In this document: positions 36,767 through 44,240 of the stretch, one piece after another
Numbering within the stretch: the first letter of the stretch is position 1
Layout of the letters: each line of letters starts with the position of its first letter
DNA from: an uncultured Clostridia bacterium
GTDB taxonomy: Bacteria > Bacillota > Clostridia > Lachnospirales > Lachnospiraceae
DNA length: 64,000 bases
Assembly: GCA_947385955.1 (NCBI GenBank)
Contig: CANDNA010000012.1
Span: 19,851-83,850, forward strand
Direction of reading: 5' to 3'
Made by a program: the position numbers and the translations under genes
Notes under the pieces: generated by a model
Databases searched by the model: none
What the model was told of the DNA's origin: nothing
Seen by the model: only the letters and a program-made list of their open reading frames with translations

Positions 36767-37357
36767 ATGGAACAGAGAACGGCACAGGTGAAGCGCAGCA
36801 CCAGGGAAACGGATATTACGGTCCGGCTGAATCTGGACGGCAGCGGGAACTGCCGGTCAGAGAGCGGAATCGGCTTTCTGGATCATATGCTGGACGGTTT
36901 TGCCCGTCACGGACTGTTTGATCTGGAGATTACCTGTAAAGGGGATTTGCAGGTGGACTGTCACCATACCGTTGAGGATGTGGGAATCGTACTGGGAGAA
37001 GCCATCCGGCAGGCTCTGGGAGAAAAGAAGGCCATCCGGCGTTATGGCAGTATGCTGCTGCCTATGGATGAAGCACTGGTACTGTGTGCCATTGACCTGT
37101 CAGGGCGTCCTTATCTGAGCTTTGAGGAGACTTATACAGTAGACAGGATCGGCGGTCTGGATACGGAGATGATTCATGACTTTTTTTATGCCGTTTCCTA
37201 TTCGGCAGGGATGAATCTGCATCTGAAGCAGCTCAGCGGCTTTAACAATCATCATATTGCAGAAGCCAGCTTTAAGGCGTTTGCCAGGGCATTGGATGAG
37301 GCGACGATGCATGAACCCCGGATTGACGGGGTGTGGTCTACAAAGGGGACGCTGTAG
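36767..37357 (+). CDS. hisB: Imidazoleglycerol-phosphate dehydratase
   Basis: A 196-residue enzyme for the sixth step of histidine synthesis. Signatures are GIGFLDHMLDGFARHGLFDL and CHHTVEDVGIVLG; the manganese ligands sit in those HH and D/E pairs. The ATG at 36767 follows AAAGGAGGGAC. No other his gene is visible in this window, so it stands apart from a his operon. The last 20 bases overlap the end of the gene on the opposite strand. Confidence 0.96.
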   Translation: MEQRTAQVKRSTRETDITVRLNLDGSGNCRSESGIGFLDHMLDGFARHGLFDLEITCKGDLQVDCHHTVEDVGIVLGEAIRQALGEKKAIRRYGSMLLPMDEALVLCAIDLSGRPYLSFEETYTVDRIGGLDTEMIHDFFYAVSYSAGMNLHLKQLSGFNNHHIAEASFKAFARALDEATMHEPRIDGVWSTKGTL

Positions 37358-38180
37358 AGGCAGCGTTTCCATCCTCAGGCCGGGAGACAGATTCCGGTCT
37401 GTAAGACAGAATCCGGGGGGAGACAGACAGCCTGTCATACAGGTCCGCATAGAGGGACGGAGAGACATTTTCCATGTAATTGGGTACATACTGCCTGGTA
37501 ACACCTGCTTTTTTCAGGAGGTCAATGGCTTTGTTATAGGCAATGGCTGCCTGTATGTCTGTTTCATAATAACCGATGATATAATCTCCGTTGATATGGA
37601 TTTTGGCTTTGTAGTATGGCTTTCCGGCCTTTGTGACCCGGCTGACACCATGAAAACAGTTGAGGATTTCGATGTTTTCATACCGGAAATCCAGATTGTC
37701 TCCGTTGACAAAACGGAAATCACGGCCTTCCACGGCATAGCTTTTGATACCGTAACGTGCGCCGATGCCGGTCTGCATACCATAATCGGAGATAAACAGA
37801 CGGTTTCCCCGTTTCATGATTTTATGGGAAGAATAATAAAATAAATCATCCAGGTCAAATTTCAGGACAGTGTCCTGGGTCAGATAATATTCAAAATACC
37901 GGATGCGGATATAGATCGGATTGGCAATATAGAGCCCGTTGTCCCGGAAATTCATCAGGCTGACCCATTTCCCAAAGGGAAGGGAAAGACCGGGATGATA
38001 AGACAGAAAGGTGACGGTGGTGTCATTCAGAATGTGCAGCGCTTCCTGATATGCCTGGTGGGCAGACCGGGAAGAGGAAAAACTGCCCAGACTGATGTGC
38101 TTGCTGCGATAGGTAACGGAAGCGCGGAAGTAAATGCTTCCGTCTTTTTTTTGTGCGGTACAAACACCGGGCAGTTGCAT
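37338..38180 (-). CDS. AP2-domain protein derived from an HNH homing-endonuclease-like gene
   Basis: A 280-residue protein built as AP2-like domain (residues about 5-50), a central domain (about 100-172), a second AP2-like domain (about 175-222) and a tail. The second AP2 unit reads GVSRVTKAGKPYYKAKIHING, the first DGSIYFRASVTYRSKHISLG. The central part keeps the last HNH-type motif (NGDNLDFRYENIEILN), but the catalytic His-His pair normally just before it is RDFRF here. The DNA-binding parts remain while the nuclease site is gone, so it is probably a DNA-binding protein. The ATG at 38180 has AAAGGAG upstream. It overlaps hisB by 20 bases at its 3' end. Confidence 0.6.
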   Translation of the reverse strand: MQLPGVCTAQKKDGSIYFRASVTYRSKHISLGSFSSSRSAHQAYQEALHILNDTTVTFLSYHPGLSLPFGKWVSLMNFRDNGLYIANPIYIRIRYFEYYLTQDTVLKFDLDDLFYYSSHKIMKRGNRLFISDYGMQTGIGARYGIKSYAVEGRDFRFVNGDNLDFRYENIEILNCFHGVSRVTKAGKPYYKAKIHINGDYIIGYYETDIQAAIAYNKAIDLLKKAGVTRQYVPNYMENVSPSLYADLYDRLSVSPRILSYRPESVSRPEDGNAASTASPL

Positions 38181-38347
38181 GGGCAGACTCCTTTTACTGA
38201 TTCTTTGTCAGGGTTTCTTTTGTTCTATTATCATAACACAAAGCCGGCTCTCTTGCCAGTAAGGGCGTTTTTGGAAATTACATAATTTTTCCAGTTTTCT
38301 GCATAATTTTGGTACAACCTGTATAGAATGATATGGGTGAAGAGATT

Positions 38348-38965
38348 ATGTATAGAAAATATGTTCTTTCGCTTTTCCTGTGCAATATGATCGTTCTGGC
38401 TTCTTTCTGTTGCCTGAAAATAGTGGAACGGAGCCGTTATGCGGCAACGCCTGCTTTTCGTATGCAGTTACAGGAAGGGCTCCGGGAAGAGGAAGCCAGC
38501 AGTATGATTGGCAGTATAGACAGGGCGGATTCCGGACAGAGAGTCATTGATTACCAGGTACTGGAACGCCAGGCGGAATACCTTTCCGAAAAAGATTTTC
38601 AGATTTTATGCAGAATCGTGGAGGCGGAGGCCGGGGGCGAGGATTTAAACGGCAGAATACTGGTGGCAAATGTGATTTTGAACCGGGTCAGGGACAGTGC
38701 ATTTCCGGATACGGTGGAAGGTGTGGTATTTCAGAAAAGCAACGGGTGTTTTCAGTTTTCTCCGATCCGGGACGGCCGCTATCAGAGAGTCAAGATTTCG
38801 GATGAAACAATAGAAGCAGTGGAACGGGCGCTTTTGGGTGAAGATTATTCAGAAGGGGCCCTCTATTTTGTGTCCAGAAAAGGAGCTGCACCGGAGAAAA
38901 TGCAGTGGTTCGACAATCATCTGACCAGGCTGTTCCAATATGGGGGACATGAATTTTTTTCCTGA
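38348..38965 (+). CDS. SleB-like cell wall hydrolase (Hydrolase_2 family)
   Basis: A 205-residue protein with an N-terminal membrane segment or signal (about 4-22) and a C-terminal catalytic domain (about 85-205) of the SleB/CwlJ family: IVEAEAGGEDLNGRILVANV, NRVRDSAFPDTV and FQFSPIRDGR. These enzymes are lytic transglycosylases acting on spore cortex or cell wall. The start could be ATG 38333, but 38348 gives a better hydrophobic N-terminus; neither has a strong ribosome site. A sporulation-stage promoter is possible but not evident. Confidence 0.85.
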   Translation: MYRKYVLSLFLCNMIVLASFCCLKIVERSRYAATPAFRMQLQEGLREEEASSMIGSIDRADSGQRVIDYQVLERQAEYLSEKDFQILCRIVEAEAGGEDLNGRILVANVILNRVRDSAFPDTVEGVVFQKSNGCFQFSPIRDGRYQRVKISDETIEAVERALLGEDYSEGALYFVSRKGAAPEKMQWFDNHLTRLFQYGGHEFFS

Positions 38966-38978
38966 GAGTGGAGAGCGT

Positions 38979-39215
38979 ATCCGGCAATCCTGGCGTCCCT
39001 TTCTTTTTCTGTGCCGGACTGCGGATATAAGCAGTTCTAAGTGTTTCGGCGGAGATTTTGTCAGGCCGCGCAACCGGCCGCTATGCGCCATCCGGGCGCA
39101 AATCGGCCTTTTCCGTGCATCCGTGCACGGAAATTGCAGTTTACTGGCGAAACACTAAGAACCGCTAATATCCTCCGTAGGACAGAAAAAGAGAGGGATA
39201 CCGGGATTGCCGGAT
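38979..39215. repeat. 237-bp hairpin element with long terminal inverted repeats and internal stem-loops
   Basis: The stretch between the SleB-like gene and thrC is not coding. Its outer arms (38979-39048 and 39148-39215) are inverted repeats of about 68-70 bases matching at 53 or more positions, both starting ATCCGGCAATCC when read inward. Inside are further hairpins: TGCGCC/GGCGCA (39084-39100), enclosed by GGCCG/CGGCC (39076-39108), and a nine-base-pair stem TTCCGTGCA/TGCACGGAA with a TCCG loop (39111-39132). It looks like a miniature inverted-repeat element or a highly folded RNA. There is no transposase. Open frames inside are by-products of the symmetry. Confidence 0.85.
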
Positions 39216-39244
39216 GGTTATCCCGATAAATCCCCGGCTGCCTG

Positions 39245-39273
39245 TTGCGGGAAGGGCTGCTTTGTGATATACT
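39245..39273 (+). promoter_or_regulatory. Probable promoter of thrC
   Basis: TTGCGG (39245-39250) and TATACT (39268-39273) with a 17-base spacer, 58 bases before the thrC start and just outside the hairpin element. Confidence 0.6.
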
Positions 39274-39331
39274 TTGGCATGGCTGTAACGACGGTAAAAG
39301 CCGTAACTGAGATACGAAAGGAAAGACAAAG

Positions 39332-40825
39332 ATGGAGATTTTATATAAGAGCACCAGAAATGGAAGTAAGCCGATACCGGCTTCTCAGGCTGTTTTAAAA
39401 GGGCTGGCCGATGACGGCGGGCTGTTTGTTCCGGAGAGGATTCCTGCATTGGACAGAACCCTGGAAGAATATGCAGGTATGAGCTATCAGGAAACTGCCT
39501 ATGAGATTATGAAGCTGTATCTGACGGATTATACGGAAGAAGAGTTGAAAGACTGTATTGCAAAGGCTTATGACAGCAAATTTGATACAAAGAAGATTGC
39601 ACCGTTAAGGGAGGCGGACGGTGCCTGGTATCTGGAGCTGTTTCATGGCGCTACCATTGCCTTTAAGGATATGGCGCTTTCCATACTGCCGCATCTGATG
39701 ACCACGGCGGCCAGAAAGAATCAGATCGGGAATGAGATTGTGATTCTGACCGCTACTTCCGGGGATACGGGAAAGGCGGCGCTGGCAGGGTTTGCAGATG
39801 TGGAAGGCACCCGCATTGTGGTTTTCTATCCTAAGAATGGCGTCAGCCCGATCCAGGAAAAACAGATGGTGACACAGAAGGGAAGCAATACCTTTGTGGC
39901 AGGCATTCATGGTAATTTTGACGACGCCCAGACAGGGGTCAAGAAGATTTTTGCGGATGAGGGGCTGAAGAACAGGCTGGATGCTCATGGGTTTCAGTTT
40001 TCTTCTGCCAATTCCATTAATATTGGCCGGCTGGTGCCGCAGATTGTATACTATGTGTATGCCTATGCCACACTTTTAAAAGAGGAAAAGATAAAGAGCG
40101 GAGAACAGATCAACGTAGTGGTTCCCACCGGCAATTTTGGCAATATCCTGGCTGCTTATTATGCAAAGCATATGGGGCTGCCGATTGACAGGCTGATCTG
40201 TGCATCCAATGAAAATAAGGTGCTGTATGACTTTTTCCAGAGCGGCACGTATGACAGAAACCGGGAGTTTGTACTGACCAGTTCCCCTTCTATGGATATT
40301 CTGATTTCCAGCAATCTGGAACGGCTGATTTATCAGATTGCCGGAGCGGATGGGGATAAAAATGCGGCTTTGATGGCGGCGCTTGCAAAAGAAGGTGTCT
40401 ATACGATAGAAGAAGCTATGCGGCAGGAGCTGAAAGACTTTTATGGCGGTTATGCATCCATGCAGGAAACCGGAGAGCGCATCCGGACTATGTATGAAAA
40501 AACAGGCTATGTCCTGGACCCGCATACTGCGGTGGCTTCTGTGGTGTATGAAACATACAGAAAAGAAACCGGAGATCATAAAAAGACAGTGATTGCTTCC
40601 ACAGCCAGTCCGTTTAAGTTTACCAGAAGTGTAATGGAATCTATCCGGACTTCCTGTGAGGACATGGACGATTTCGCACTGGCAGATGAACTTTCCCGGA
40701 TATCGGGGATCGCAGTGCCGGGAGCAGTGGAAGAAATCCGTACGGCTCCTGTTCTGCACGATCATATCTGTGAAGCAGATGAGATGGCAGAAATGGTGTG
40801 TGGTTTTCTGGGGATCGAAGGCTGA
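39332..40825 (+). CDS. thrC: Threonine synthase
   Basis: A 497-residue PLP enzyme that makes threonine from O-phosphohomoserine. It belongs to the longer bacterial type, with N-terminal YKSTRNGSKPIPASQAVLKG, the PLP-lysine in GATIAFKDMALS and TSGDTGKAALAGF. The start ATG 39332 follows GAAAGGAAAG. It pairs functionally with ilvA at 31009, which consumes threonine, though they are not in one operon. Confidence 0.95.
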   Translation: MEILYKSTRNGSKPIPASQAVLKGLADDGGLFVPERIPALDRTLEEYAGMSYQETAYEIMKLYLTDYTEEELKDCIAKAYDSKFDTKKIAPLREADGAWYLELFHGATIAFKDMALSILPHLMTTAARKNQIGNEIVILTATSGDTGKAALAGFADVEGTRIVVFYPKNGVSPIQEKQMVTQKGSNTFVAGIHGNFDDAQTGVKKIFADEGLKNRLDAHGFQFSSANSINIGRLVPQIVYYVYAYATLLKEEKIKSGEQINVVVPTGNFGNILAAYYAKHMGLPIDRLICASNENKVLYDFFQSGTYDRNREFVLTSSPSMDILISSNLERLIYQIAGADGDKNAALMAALAKEGVYTIEEAMRQELKDFYGGYASMQETGERIRTMYEKTGYVLDPHTAVASVVYETYRKETGDHKKTVIASTASPFKFTRSVMESIRTSCEDMDDFALADELSRISGIAVPGAVEEIRTAPVLHDHICEADEMAEMVCGFLGIEG

Positions 40826-40845
40826 TTACATAGGAGAGAAAAAAG

Positions 40846-41187
40846 ATGGATTTGATATTGGACGTGTTTATGGCGTTTTTTGGCGGATATCTGGTCTATG
40901 CCGCAGTGAAAATGAAGCAGACCGGGGAGCTGGCCAAAGGGATCATGGTGAGTAAGGATGCGGACCTTTCCAAAGCAAAGGATATTCCGGGGTATGTGCA
41001 GTATATGTATGGGAAAACGATTGTGATGGGAGTCTGTGCGCTGGTCTGCGGTGTAGTGGGGGTGCTCAATGATCTGTATGGCGGTCTGACAATGGTACAG
41101 CTTGTTATGGCAGTGGTATTTTTCATTGTGGTGGTCGGGTTTGGTGTGATGACCTCGAAAGCACAGAAGAAATATCTGGGATTGTAA
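40846..41187 (+). CDS. Small membrane protein of unknown function
   Basis: A 113-residue protein with hydrophobic segments at about 5-22, 55-75 and 82-103, and a short soluble loop between the first two. It begins MDLILDVFMAFFGGYLVYA. It has no motif I can name. It starts 20 bases after thrC with TAGGAGAG upstream, so it is probably co-transcribed with thrC. Confidence 0.7.
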   Translation: MDLILDVFMAFFGGYLVYAAVKMKQTGELAKGIMVSKDADLSKAKDIPGYVQYMYGKTIVMGVCALVCGVVGVLNDLYGGLTMVQLVMAVVFFIVVVGFGVMTSKAQKKYLGL

Positions 41188-41238
41188 AATCGGAGATGTC
41201 ACATAAAGGAAATCTGAGAATAGAAGGAGAAACCCGGA

Positions 41239-41646
41239 ATGAAAAACTTCAGAGAGTATCTACCGGAAAAATACAGGAACCCTGATTTTCAGAAAATAGA
41301 AACAGGGATTTATAAGACCAGATCACCCTATGACGGCGAAGATATTTTTGTCACCTCTCTTTCGTTTGAGATGGAGCCGGAGTGCTTTGGTGAGGAAGAC
41401 GCTTCCCCCAGGAATCTTACCCAGATTCCTATTGAAGGTATTTTGGATGAGTTTTCTGTATACGTTACCGATTTTTATGACAGGCTGAATGAAACGAGCG
41501 AGACTGTCTGTTATCAGGAGTTTGGCTCCTCCAATCTGTCAGATATTCAAAGGTTAAGAACCTTGATCGGGAAACGGTTTTATGCTGCATTATGCGATGA
41601 CGTGGAGGATGAGGAGGAAGAAGAATACAGGATGATAATAGAATAA
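41239..41646 (+). CDS. Hypothetical acidic protein
   Basis: A 135-residue soluble protein I do not recognise, rich in acidic residues, ending with DDVEDEEEEEYRM. No signal peptide or membrane segment. AGAAGGAG precedes the ATG. It comes 51 bases after the small membrane protein and is followed by a hairpin terminator that faces the convergent citrate synthase gene. Confidence 0.75.
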   Translation: MKNFREYLPEKYRNPDFQKIETGIYKTRSPYDGEDIFVTSLSFEMEPECFGEEDASPRNLTQIPIEGILDEFSVYVTDFYDRLNETSETVCYQEFGSSNLSDIQRLRTLIGKRFYAALCDDVEDEEEEEYRMIIE

Positions 41647-41700
41647 GATTTTTACAGAAAGGTTACATAAGTGTGCGGACTTTCTATTGTCATGAATCAA

Positions 41701-41756
41701 AGGAGCTGCTGCAGAACAGATGAGTCATCATCCGGGAAGCAACAGCTCTTTTGATA
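41701..41756. terminator. Hairpin terminator between convergent genes
   Basis: AGGAGCTGCTGC (41701-41712) pairs with GCAACAGCTCTT (41739-41750) with a mismatch, followed by TTTT; the opposite strand is less T-rich. Two more short hairpins follow at 41758-41777 and 41786-41799 (GCCGC-CGGA-GCGGC). Confidence 0.65.
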
Positions 41757-41811
41757 TGGACCGCACTGAAGCGGCCCAAAAGTATGCCGCCGGAGCGGCC
41801 TGCCGGAGAGA

Positions 41812-43179
41812 TTAGCGATTGTCCATTGCGATATAATCCTGGTCTGTGCACAGGGTCTTATAGGCAGGACGCATAATTTTGCCGTTGGTTGCCAGCTCTT
41901 CCAGCCTGTGTGCACTCCATCCTACGATTCTTGCAATTGCGAAGATGGGAGTGTACAGCTCTGTGGGCAGATTCAGCATTTTGTAAACGAAGCCGGAGTA
42001 GAAGTCCACATTGATGCTGACACCTTTGAACATCTGGCGTTCCTGGGCAATGATCTGAGGGGCCAGCCGTTCTACCAGGGAATACAGGGCAAACTCTTTC
42101 TGCAGACCCTTTTCTTCTGACAGTTTTTCCACAAAAGAGCGGAAAATTTCAGCTCTGGGATCGGATTTGGAGTAGATCGCGTGGCCCACACCGTAAATCA
42201 GCCCGGCTTTGTCAAAAGCCTCCTTATGCAATAATTTACGAAGGTGATTTCCCACTTCCTCTTCATCCGTCCAGTCGGATATCTGCTCCATCATATCGTC
42301 AAACATCTGTACTACTTTGATGTTGGCGCCACCATGACGGGGCCCCTTCAGGGAACCGATGGCAGCCGCAATCACAGAGTAGGTATCCGTCATAGTGGAC
42401 GATACTACATGCGTCGTAAAGGAGGAATTGTTGCCGCCGCCGTGTTCCATATGGATTACCAGGGCAATATCCAGAAGTTTCGCCTCCAGAGGGGTATAGG
42501 AACTGTCAGGACGGAGAATATGCAGGATATTCTCTGCCGTGGAAAGATCGGGCCTGGGCTGATGGACATAAAGGCTGTCGCCGTTATGATAATGGTTGTA
42601 TGCCTGATAGCCGTAAATGGACAGCAGGGGGAACAAACTGATCAGTTCCAGGCATTGCCGCAGTACATTGGGAATGGAGGTATCATCTGCCAGCATATCG
42701 TAGGAATATAAGGTGAGGACACTTCTGGCAAGTGTGTTCATCATATCCCGGCTGGGAGCCTTCATAATAATGTCTCTGACAAAATGGGTCGGAAGAGAAC
42801 TGCGGTAATCGGACAGCAGTCTGGTAAAATCGGCCAGTTCTGCCTGATTGGGGAGCCTGTTAAATAAAAGCAGATATGTAACCTCTTCATATCCAAAACG
42901 TTTATCAGCCGTAAAGCCATTTACCAGATCTTTGATATTGTAACCACGGTAGAACAGATGGCCGTGGGCGGGAACGGTTTTCCCGTCAATGATTTCTGTT
43001 GCACGGACATCCGAAATATTGGTCAGTCCTGTGAGAACGCCTTTTCCATTTAAATCACGAAGTCCTCTTTTGACATCAAACTTTGTATAGAGCGCCGGAT
43101 CAATGGTGCCGGCCTCCAGGCTAAGCTCTGCTAACGCCAGAATTTCAGGTGTAATGGTTGAATAGACATTATGGTCCAT
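41812..43179 (-). CDS. gltA: Citrate synthase
   Basis: A 455-residue enzyme that condenses acetyl-CoA and oxaloacetate. Active-site regions are HMEHGGGNNSSFTTHVV (His), GVGHAIYSKSDPRAEIF (His) and NVDFYSGFVYKMLNLP (Asp). The length is typical of clostridial citrate synthases. The start is ATG 43179, reading MDHNVYSTITPEILALAEL, with AAAGGTGG upstream; the open frame runs further up but through repeat sequence. No aconitase or isocitrate dehydrogenase is nearby. Confidence 0.94.
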   Translation of the reverse strand: MDHNVYSTITPEILALAELSLEAGTIDPALYTKFDVKRGLRDLNGKGVLTGLTNISDVRATEIIDGKTVPAHGHLFYRGYNIKDLVNGFTADKRFGYEEVTYLLLFNRLPNQAELADFTRLLSDYRSSLPTHFVRDIIMKAPSRDMMNTLARSVLTLYSYDMLADDTSIPNVLRQCLELISLFPLLSIYGYQAYNHYHNGDSLYVHQPRPDLSTAENILHILRPDSSYTPLEAKLLDIALVIHMEHGGGNNSSFTTHVVSSTMTDTYSVIAAAIGSLKGPRHGGANIKVVQMFDDMMEQISDWTDEEEVGNHLRKLLHKEAFDKAGLIYGVGHAIYSKSDPRAEIFRSFVEKLSEEKGLQKEFALYSLVERLAPQIIAQERQMFKGVSINVDFYSGFVYKMLNLPTELYTPIFAIARIVGWSAHRLEELATNGKIMRPAYKTLCTDQDYIAMDNR

Positions 43180-43224
43180 AAAGCTTTCGCCACCTTTCTG
43201 TGAAGAATTTGAAAGTGAATCATA

Positions 43225-43319
43225 TACCGCATCGGACAAAGTCCGCCGGCCCGGAGGGCATGCGTTAGGGGGTACCATATAAGATAAAGTCCGTCGGCCC
43301 GAAGGACGTTTACAGGGGG
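43225..43319. repeat. Two adjacent imperfect repeats of 47-48 bases (REP-like)
   Basis: Units at 43225-43272 and 43273-43319 share the core AAAGTCCGNCGGCCCG followed by AGG and both end in AGGGGG. Each core is nearly palindromic (TCCGTCGGCCCGAAGGA), so each can form a small hairpin. It looks like a dispersed short repeat of the genome. The two units lie in the 5' region of gltA. Confidence 0.75.
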
Positions 43320-43456
43320 ATGACCGGATGAGTATAGAATGGTATTATACCGAGGCATAATAGAAGTCACTTATATGAAATGTATACGTTTTATGATACC
43401 ATGAGAGCGGCAGGGGGCGCAAGAAAAACATGTAATTTTAGAAAAAATTAATAGAC

Positions 43457-43486
43457 TTGTAAAAAACAGGGAAAGGATATTATAAT
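43457..43486 (+). promoter_or_regulatory. Probable promoter of deoC
   Basis: TTGTAA (43457-43462) and TATAAT (43481-43486) with an 18-base spacer, 57 bases before the deoC start. Confidence 0.7.
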
Positions 43487-43542
43487 AAAAAGCAGGAATC
43501 GGATGCTTTCTTACGGAATATAAAAAAACAGGAGGAACTAAT

Positions 43543-44208
43543 ATGACAAACGAAGAAATGCTGCGCCATGTGGATCATACCCAGCTTAAGCCTTTTGCCA
43601 CATGGGAGGATATAGAAAAACTGTGCGAAGAGGCGATTGCATACCAGACAGCCTCTGTCTGTGTGCCGCCTGCCTATGTCAGAAGGATTGCAGATCAATA
43701 TGGAAAAAAGATCAATATCTGTACGGTGGTGGGATTTCCTCTGGGTTACAGTGTAACAAATGCCAAGGCAGAGGAAGTCAGAGAAGCCATCCGTGACGGT
43801 GCCGGTGAAATTGATATGGTAGTCAATATCAGCGATGTGAAAAATCATCTTTATGATAAGGTAGAAGAGGAAATCCGGACACTGAAAGAGATATGTGGTG
43901 AACATATATTGAAAGTGATTATAGAGACATGTTTCCTGACGCAGGAAGAGAAGATTGCCATGTGCAGAGCCGTTACCGATGCAGGGGCGGATTATATCAA
44001 GACTTCCACAGGATTCGGTACCGGCGGCGCTACCATCGAAGATGTCCGCCTGTTTCAGAAGTACATTGGCCCGAAGGTAAAGATCAAGGCGGCCGGCGGC
44101 GTCAGGACCAGAGAGGATCTGGAGGCGTTTCTGGATGCCGGATGTGACCGGATCGGCACTTCTTCTGCCGTGAGCATTTTAAACGGTGACGGGGCGCAGG
44201 GGTATTAA
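43543..44208 (+). CDS. deoC: Deoxyribose-phosphate aldolase
   Basis: A 221-residue aldolase that splits 2-deoxyribose 5-phosphate to acetaldehyde and glyceraldehyde 3-phosphate in nucleoside catabolism. The Schiff-base lysine is K153 in DYIKTSTGFGTGGAT; the second lysine is in VKIKAAGGVRT. It begins MTNEEMLRHVDHTQLKP. The usual deoxynucleoside genes are not adjacent. Confidence 0.96.
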   Translation: MTNEEMLRHVDHTQLKPFATWEDIEKLCEEAIAYQTASVCVPPAYVRRIADQYGKKINICTVVGFPLGYSVTNAKAEEVREAIRDGAGEIDMVVNISDVKNHLYDKVEEEIRTLKEICGEHILKVIIETCFLTQEEKIAMCRAVTDAGADYIKTSTGFGTGGATIEDVRLFQKYIGPKVKIKAAGGVRTREDLEAFLDAGCDRIGTSSAVSILNGDGAQGY

Positions 44209-44240
44209 CAGGATTTGACAAAAAGAAAAGAGGTCATTTC

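Larger units (their letters stand above)
43180..43542. other. Intergenic region between gltA and deoC (divergent)
   Basis: This 363-base stretch has no gene. It holds the pair of direct repeats at 43225-43319, the deoC promoter, and on the minus strand a TATAAT-like box at 43344-43349 that could belong to the gltA promoter. The -35 element for gltA is poor. Confidence 0.7.

Noticed and set aside
38940..39229. Several small open frames within the 237-bp hairpin element
   Set aside because: They arise from the inverted repeat; none has a ribosome site or a protein family.
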